DNA from: Anaspis maculata
Lineage: Eukaryota > Arthropoda > Insecta > Coleoptera > Scraptiidae
Direction of reading: 5' to 3'
Assembly (NCBI GenBank): GCA_949128115.1
Contig: OX421967.1
Location: 4,640,070 to 4,704,069, forward strand
DNA length: 64,000 bases
Program-made: the position numbers and the translations under genes
Shown here: in pieces, positions 59,915-64,000 of the stretch
Position numbering within the stretch: the first letter of the stretch is position 1
Layout of the letters: every line of letters begins with the position of its first letter
The notes under the pieces: generated by a model
Databases searched by the model: none
What the model was told of the DNA's origin: nothing
Seen by the model: the letters and a program-made list of their open reading frames with translations, nothing else

Positions 59915-62900
59915 AAAAGTCACGTGGGTTGAAGCCTGAAGTCACGTGGGTTGAAGCCTGAAGTCACGTGGGTTAAAACCTGAACTTTTTGGATACCAAT
60001 TGTGTCTTTTCTTCTATATTTGTGTTCGTTCGTCAGATTTTGCGTTTGGAACAAATAGCTGCCAACATCAAAAGTGGTGACCGATCGTTTTAAAAGTCAC
60101 GTGAGTTGAAGCCTGAAGTCACGTGGGTTGGAGCCTGGAGTCACGTGGGTTCAAACCTGAATTTTTTGGATTACAATTTTGTCATTTTTTTTTGATATTT
60201 GTGTTCGTTCGTCAGATGTTGCGTTTGGAACAAGTAGCTGCCAACTCCAAAAGTGGTGACCGATCGTTTTAAAAGTCACGTGGGTTGAAGCCTGAAGTCA
60301 CGTGGGTTGAAGCCTGAAGTCACGTGGGTTGAAGCCTGAAGTCACGTGGGTTAAAACCTGAACTTTCTGGGTAACAATTGTGTCTTGTTTTCTATATTTG
60401 TGTTCGTTCGTCAGATGTTGCGTTTGGAACAAGTAGCTGCCAACTTCAAAAGTGGTGACCGATCGTTTTCAAAGTCACGTGGGTTAAAGTCTGAAGTCAC
60501 GTGGGTTGAAGCCTGTAGTCACGTGGGTCAAAACCCGAACTTTTTGGATAACAATAGTGTATTTTCTTCTATATTTGTGTTCGTTCGTCAGATGGTGCGT
60601 TTGGAACAAGTAGCTGCCAACTCCAAAAGTGGTGACCGATCGTTTTAAAAGTCACGTGGGTTGAAGCCTGGAGTCACGTGGGTTGAAGCCTGAAGTCACG
60701 TGGGTTATAGCCTGAAGTCACGTGGGTTAAAACCTGAGCTTTTTGGATAACAATTGTGTCTTTTTCTCTATATTTGTGTTCGTTTGTCAGATGTTGCGTT
60801 TGGAACAAGTAGCTGCCAATTGCAAAAGTGGTGACCGATTGTTCCAAAAGTCACGTATGTTGAAGCCTGGAGTCACGTGGGTTGGAGCCTGAAGTCACGT
60901 GGGTTGAAGCCTGGAGTCACGTGGGTTGAAGCCTGAAGTCACGTGGGTTAAAACCTGAACTTTTTGGATAACAATTGTGTCTTTTCTTCTATATTTGTGT
61001 TCGTTCGTCAGATTTTGCGTTTGGAACAAGTAGCTGCCAACATCAAAAGTGGTGACCGATCGTTTCAGATGTCACGTGGGTTGAAGCCCAAAGTCACGTG
61101 GGTTGGAGCCTGTAGTCACGTGGGTTCAAACCTAAACTTTTTGGATAACAATTGTGTCTTTTTTTCTATATTTGTGTTCGTTCGTCAGATGTTGCGTTTG
61201 GAAAGAGTAGCTGCCATCTTCAAAAGTGGTGACCGATCGTTTTAAAAGTCACGTGGGTTGAAGCCTGAAGTCACGTGGGTTGAAGCCTGAAGTCACGTGG
61301 GTTGAAGCCTGAAGTCACGTGAGTTAAAACCTGAACTTTTTGGATAACAATTGTGTCTTTTCTTCTTTATTTGTGTTCGTTCGTCAGATTTTGCGTTTGG
61401 AACAAGTAGCTGCCAACATCAAAAGTGGTGACCGATCGTTTAAGATGTCACGTGGGTTGAAGCCTGAAGTCACGTGGGTTGGAGCCTGGAGTCACGTGGG
61501 TTCAAACCTAATCTTTTTGGATAACAATTGTGTCTTTTTTTCTATATTTGTGTTCGTTCGTCAGATGTTGCGTTTGGAAAGAGTAGCTGCCATCTTCAAA
61601 AGTGGTGACCGATCGTTTTAAAAGTCACGTGGGTTGAAGCCTGAAGTCACGTGGGTTGAAGCCTGAAGTCACGTGTGTTGAAGCCTGAAGTCACGTGGGT
61701 TAAAACCTGAACTTTTTGGATAACAATTGTGTCTTTTCTTCTATATTTGTGTTCGTTCGTCAGACTTTGCGTTTGGAACAAGTAGCTGCCAACATCAAAA
61801 GTGGTGACCGATCGTTTCAGAAGTCACGTGGGTTGAAGCCTGAAGTCACGTGGGTTGGAGCCTGGAGTCACGTGGGTTCAAACCTGAACTTTTTGGATAA
61901 CAATTGTGTCTTTTTTTCTATATTTGTGTTCGTTCGTCAGATGTTGCGTTTGAAAAGAGTAGCTGCCATCTTCAAAAGTGGTGATCGATCGTTTTAAAAG
62001 TCACGTGGGTTGAAGCCTGAAGTCACGTGGGTTGAAGCCTGAAGTCACGTGGGTTGAAGCCTGAAGTCACGTGGGTTAAAACCTGAAATTTTTGGATAAC
62101 AATTGTGTCTTTTCTTCTTTATTTGTGTTCGTTCGTCAGATTTTGCGTTTGGAACAAGTAGCTGCCAACATCAAAAGTGGTGACCGATCGTTTTAGAAGT
62201 CACGTAGGTTGAAGCCTGAAGTCACGTGGGTTGGAGCCTGGAGTCACGTGGGTTCAAACCTGAACTTTTTGGATATGAATTGTGTCTTTTTTTCTATATT
62301 TGTGTTCGTTCGTCAGATGTTGCGTTTGGAAAGAGTAGCTGCCATCTTCAAAAGTGGTGACCGATCGTTTTAAAAGTCACGTGGGTTGAAGCCTGAACTT
62401 TTTGGATAACAATTGTGTCTTCAGTTTTTTGATATTTGTGTTCGTTCGTCAGATGTTGCGTTTGGAACAAGTAGCTGCCAACTCCAAAAGTGGTGACCGA
62501 TATTTTTAAAAGTCACGTGGGTTGAAGCCTGATGTCACGTGGGTTGAAACCTGAAGTCACGTGGGTTGAAGCCTGAAGTCACGTGGGTTAAAACCTGAAC
62601 TTTTTGGATAACAACTGTGTCTTTTCTTCTATATTTGTGTTCGTTCGTCAGATGTTGCGTTTGGAACAAGTAGCTGCCAACATCAAAAGTGGTGACCGAT
62701 CGTTTTAAAAGTCACGTTGGTTGGAGCCTGGAGTCACGTGGGTTCAAACCTGAATTTTTTGAATTACAATTTTGTCATTTTTTTTTGATATTTGTGTTCG
62801 TTCGTCAGATGTTGCGTTTGGAACAAGTAGCTGCCAACTCCAAAAGTGGTGACCGATCGTTTTAAAAGTCACGTGGGTTGAAGCCTGAAGTCACGTGGGT

Positions 62901-64000
62901 TAAAGCCTGAAGTCACGTGGGTTGAAGCCTGAAGTCACGTGGGTTAAAACCTGAACTTTTTGGGTAACAATTGTGTCTTGTTTTCTATATTTGTGTTCGT
63001 TCGTCAGATGTTGCGTTTGGAACAAGTAGCTGCCAACTTCAAAAGTGGTGACCGATCGTTTTCAAAGTCACGTGGGTTGAAGTCTGAAGTCACGTGGGTT
63101 GAAGCCTGTAGTCACGTGGGTCAAAACCCGAACTTTTTGGATAACAATAGTGTCTTTTCTTCTATATTTGTGTTCGTTCGTCAGATGGTGCGTTTGGAAC
63201 AAGTAGCTGCCAACTCCAAAAGTGGTGACCGATCGTTTTAAAAGTCACGTGGGTTGAAGCCTGAAGTCACGTGGGTTGAAGCCTGAAGTCACGTGGGTTG
63301 AAGCCTGAAGTCACGTGGGTTATAGCCTGAAGTCACGTGGGTTGAAACCTGAACTTTTTGGATAACAATTGTTTTTTATTTCTATATTTGTGTTCGTTCG
63401 TCAGATGTTGCGTTTGGAACAAGTAGCTGCCAATTTCAAAAGTGGTGACCGATCGTTTCCAAAGTCACGTACGTTGAAGCCTGGAGTCACGTGAATGAAG
63501 CCTTAAGTCACGTGGGTTGAAGCCTGAACTTTTTGGATAACAATTGTGTCTTCAGTTTTTTGATATTTGTGTTCGTTCGTCAGATGTTGCGTTTGGAACA
63601 AGTAGCTGCCAACTCCAAAAGTGGTGACCGATATTTTTAAAAGTCACGTGGGTTGAAGCCTGAAGTCACGTGGGTTGAAGCCTGAAGTCACGTGGGTTGA
63701 AGCCTGAAGTCACGTGGGTTAAAACCCGAACTTTTTGGATAACAACTGTGTCTTTTCTTCTATATTTGTGTTCGTTCGTCAGATGTTGCGTTTGGAACAA
63801 GTAGCTGCCAACATCAAAAGTGGTGACCGATCGTTTTAAAAGTCACGTGAGTTGAAGCCTGAAGTCACGTGGGTTGGAGCCTGGAGTCACGTGGGTTCAA
63901 ACCTGAATTTTTTGGATTACAATTTTGTCATTTTTTTTTGATATTTGTGTTCGTTCGTCAGATGTTGCGTTTGGAACAAGTAGCTGCCAACTCCAAAAGT
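59915..64000. repeat. Higher-order block, right copy (runs off the window)
   Basis: Copy of 46890-50975 with very few differences (for example GAAACC for GAAGCC near 62548, and T for A near 63750). It continues to the last base, so the true duplication is at least 4.08 kb long. Confidence 0.9.

Larger units (their letters stand above)
40588..64000. repeat. Satellite array, ~180-200-bp monomers with 22-bp CACGTG subrepeats
   Basis: More than 23 kb, open at the window end. Each monomer has a conserved core of about 125 bp (CTGAACTTTTTGGATAACAA, TATTTGTGTTCGTTCGTCAG, TTGCGTTTGGAA, GTAGCTGCCA, AAAAGTGGTGACCGATCG). The core is followed by one to five head-to-tail 22-bp subrepeats containing GTCACGTGGGTTGAAGCCTG. 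Monomer spacing therefore varies (examples 177, 182, 199, 200 bp). Two types alternate: A (TTTGGAACAAG...CCAACATC) and B (TTTGGAAAGAG...CCATCTTC), giving 376-bp dimers. Open frames of 64-113 codons on the plus strand recur because of the repeat and have no independent support. I estimate roughly 120-125 monomers. Confidence 0.95.

Noticed and set aside
40610..63241. Recurrent plus-strand open frames of 87-113 codons in the satellite
   Set aside because: They recur only because the 376-bp dimer repeats. Dimer length is not a multiple of three, frames break with every subrepeat change, and no initiation or splice context supports them.
40860..64000. CRISPR-like array of short repeats
   Set aside because: The 22-bp subrepeats are head to tail without unique spacers, the unit is a eukaryotic-type satellite, and no cas genes exist.
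1..64000. Telomeric TTAGG arrays as an insect marker
   Set aside because: None seen, so the window is not telomeric and this marker does not help with taxonomy.

Overview
The window reads as nuclear DNA of a eukaryote, most likely an insect. The evidence is very short spliceosomal introns (62 bp in three paralogous genes), long C2H2 zinc-finger arrays, a BEN-domain gene, fragments of LINE and CACTA-type transposons, many small inverted-repeat elements, and a long satellite array. There are no operons, rRNA genes or convincing tRNA genes. The species and insect order cannot be fixed from the sequence alone.

Layout. 1-4.4 kb: transposon-like DNA, including a 935-bp element with terminal inverted repeats (TIRs) and a 1.3-kb foldback element. 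4.45-6.03 kb: C2H2 zinc-finger gene A (+). 6.1-7.5 kb: a 1.37-kb foldback element. 7.5-11.4 kb: AT-rich DNA with another inverted repeat. 11.48-12.95 kb: zinc-finger gene B (-). 13.4-14.3 kb: low-copy tandem repeats rich in CCCATGG. 14.88-15.60 kb: remnant of a CACTA/EnSpm-associated protein (-). 16.18-22.25 kb: an eight-exon BEN-domain gene (+) whose introns hold small elements. 23.3-31.1 kb: hairpins, a second CCCATGG repeat block, a possible orphan Tudor-like exon pair, a GC-rich degenerate repeat and diverged duplications. 31.5-35 kb: a mosaic of repeats bounded by ACTTCC minisatellites. 35.85-37.43 kb: zinc-finger gene C (+). 37.5-40.6 kb: a LINE 3' end, a perfect-TIR miniature element and a fragment of a fourth zinc-finger copy. 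40.6 kb to the window end: more than 23 kb of one satellite.

The three zinc-finger genes are paralogues that keep the same architecture. A tiny 5' exon ends in AT, a 62-bp intron follows, and one long exon begins with G, so the start codon is created by splicing. Gene C has lost the alternative downstream Met codon, which makes this split start the only full-length start near the conserved N-terminus. The region upstream of genes B and C shares about 90 bp with the arms of the foldback element at 2.0-3.3 kb, so their 5' flanks and a mobile element have exchanged sequence.

The satellite has a conserved core of about 125 bp followed by a variable number of 22-bp subrepeats, each carrying the E-box CACGTG. 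Monomers alternate as A/B types in 376-bp dimers. Larger blocks are recently duplicated with offsets of 752, 7,839 and 13,025 bp. This makes a dense array of potential bHLH-type binding sites, the most unusual structure in the window. Any function is inference.
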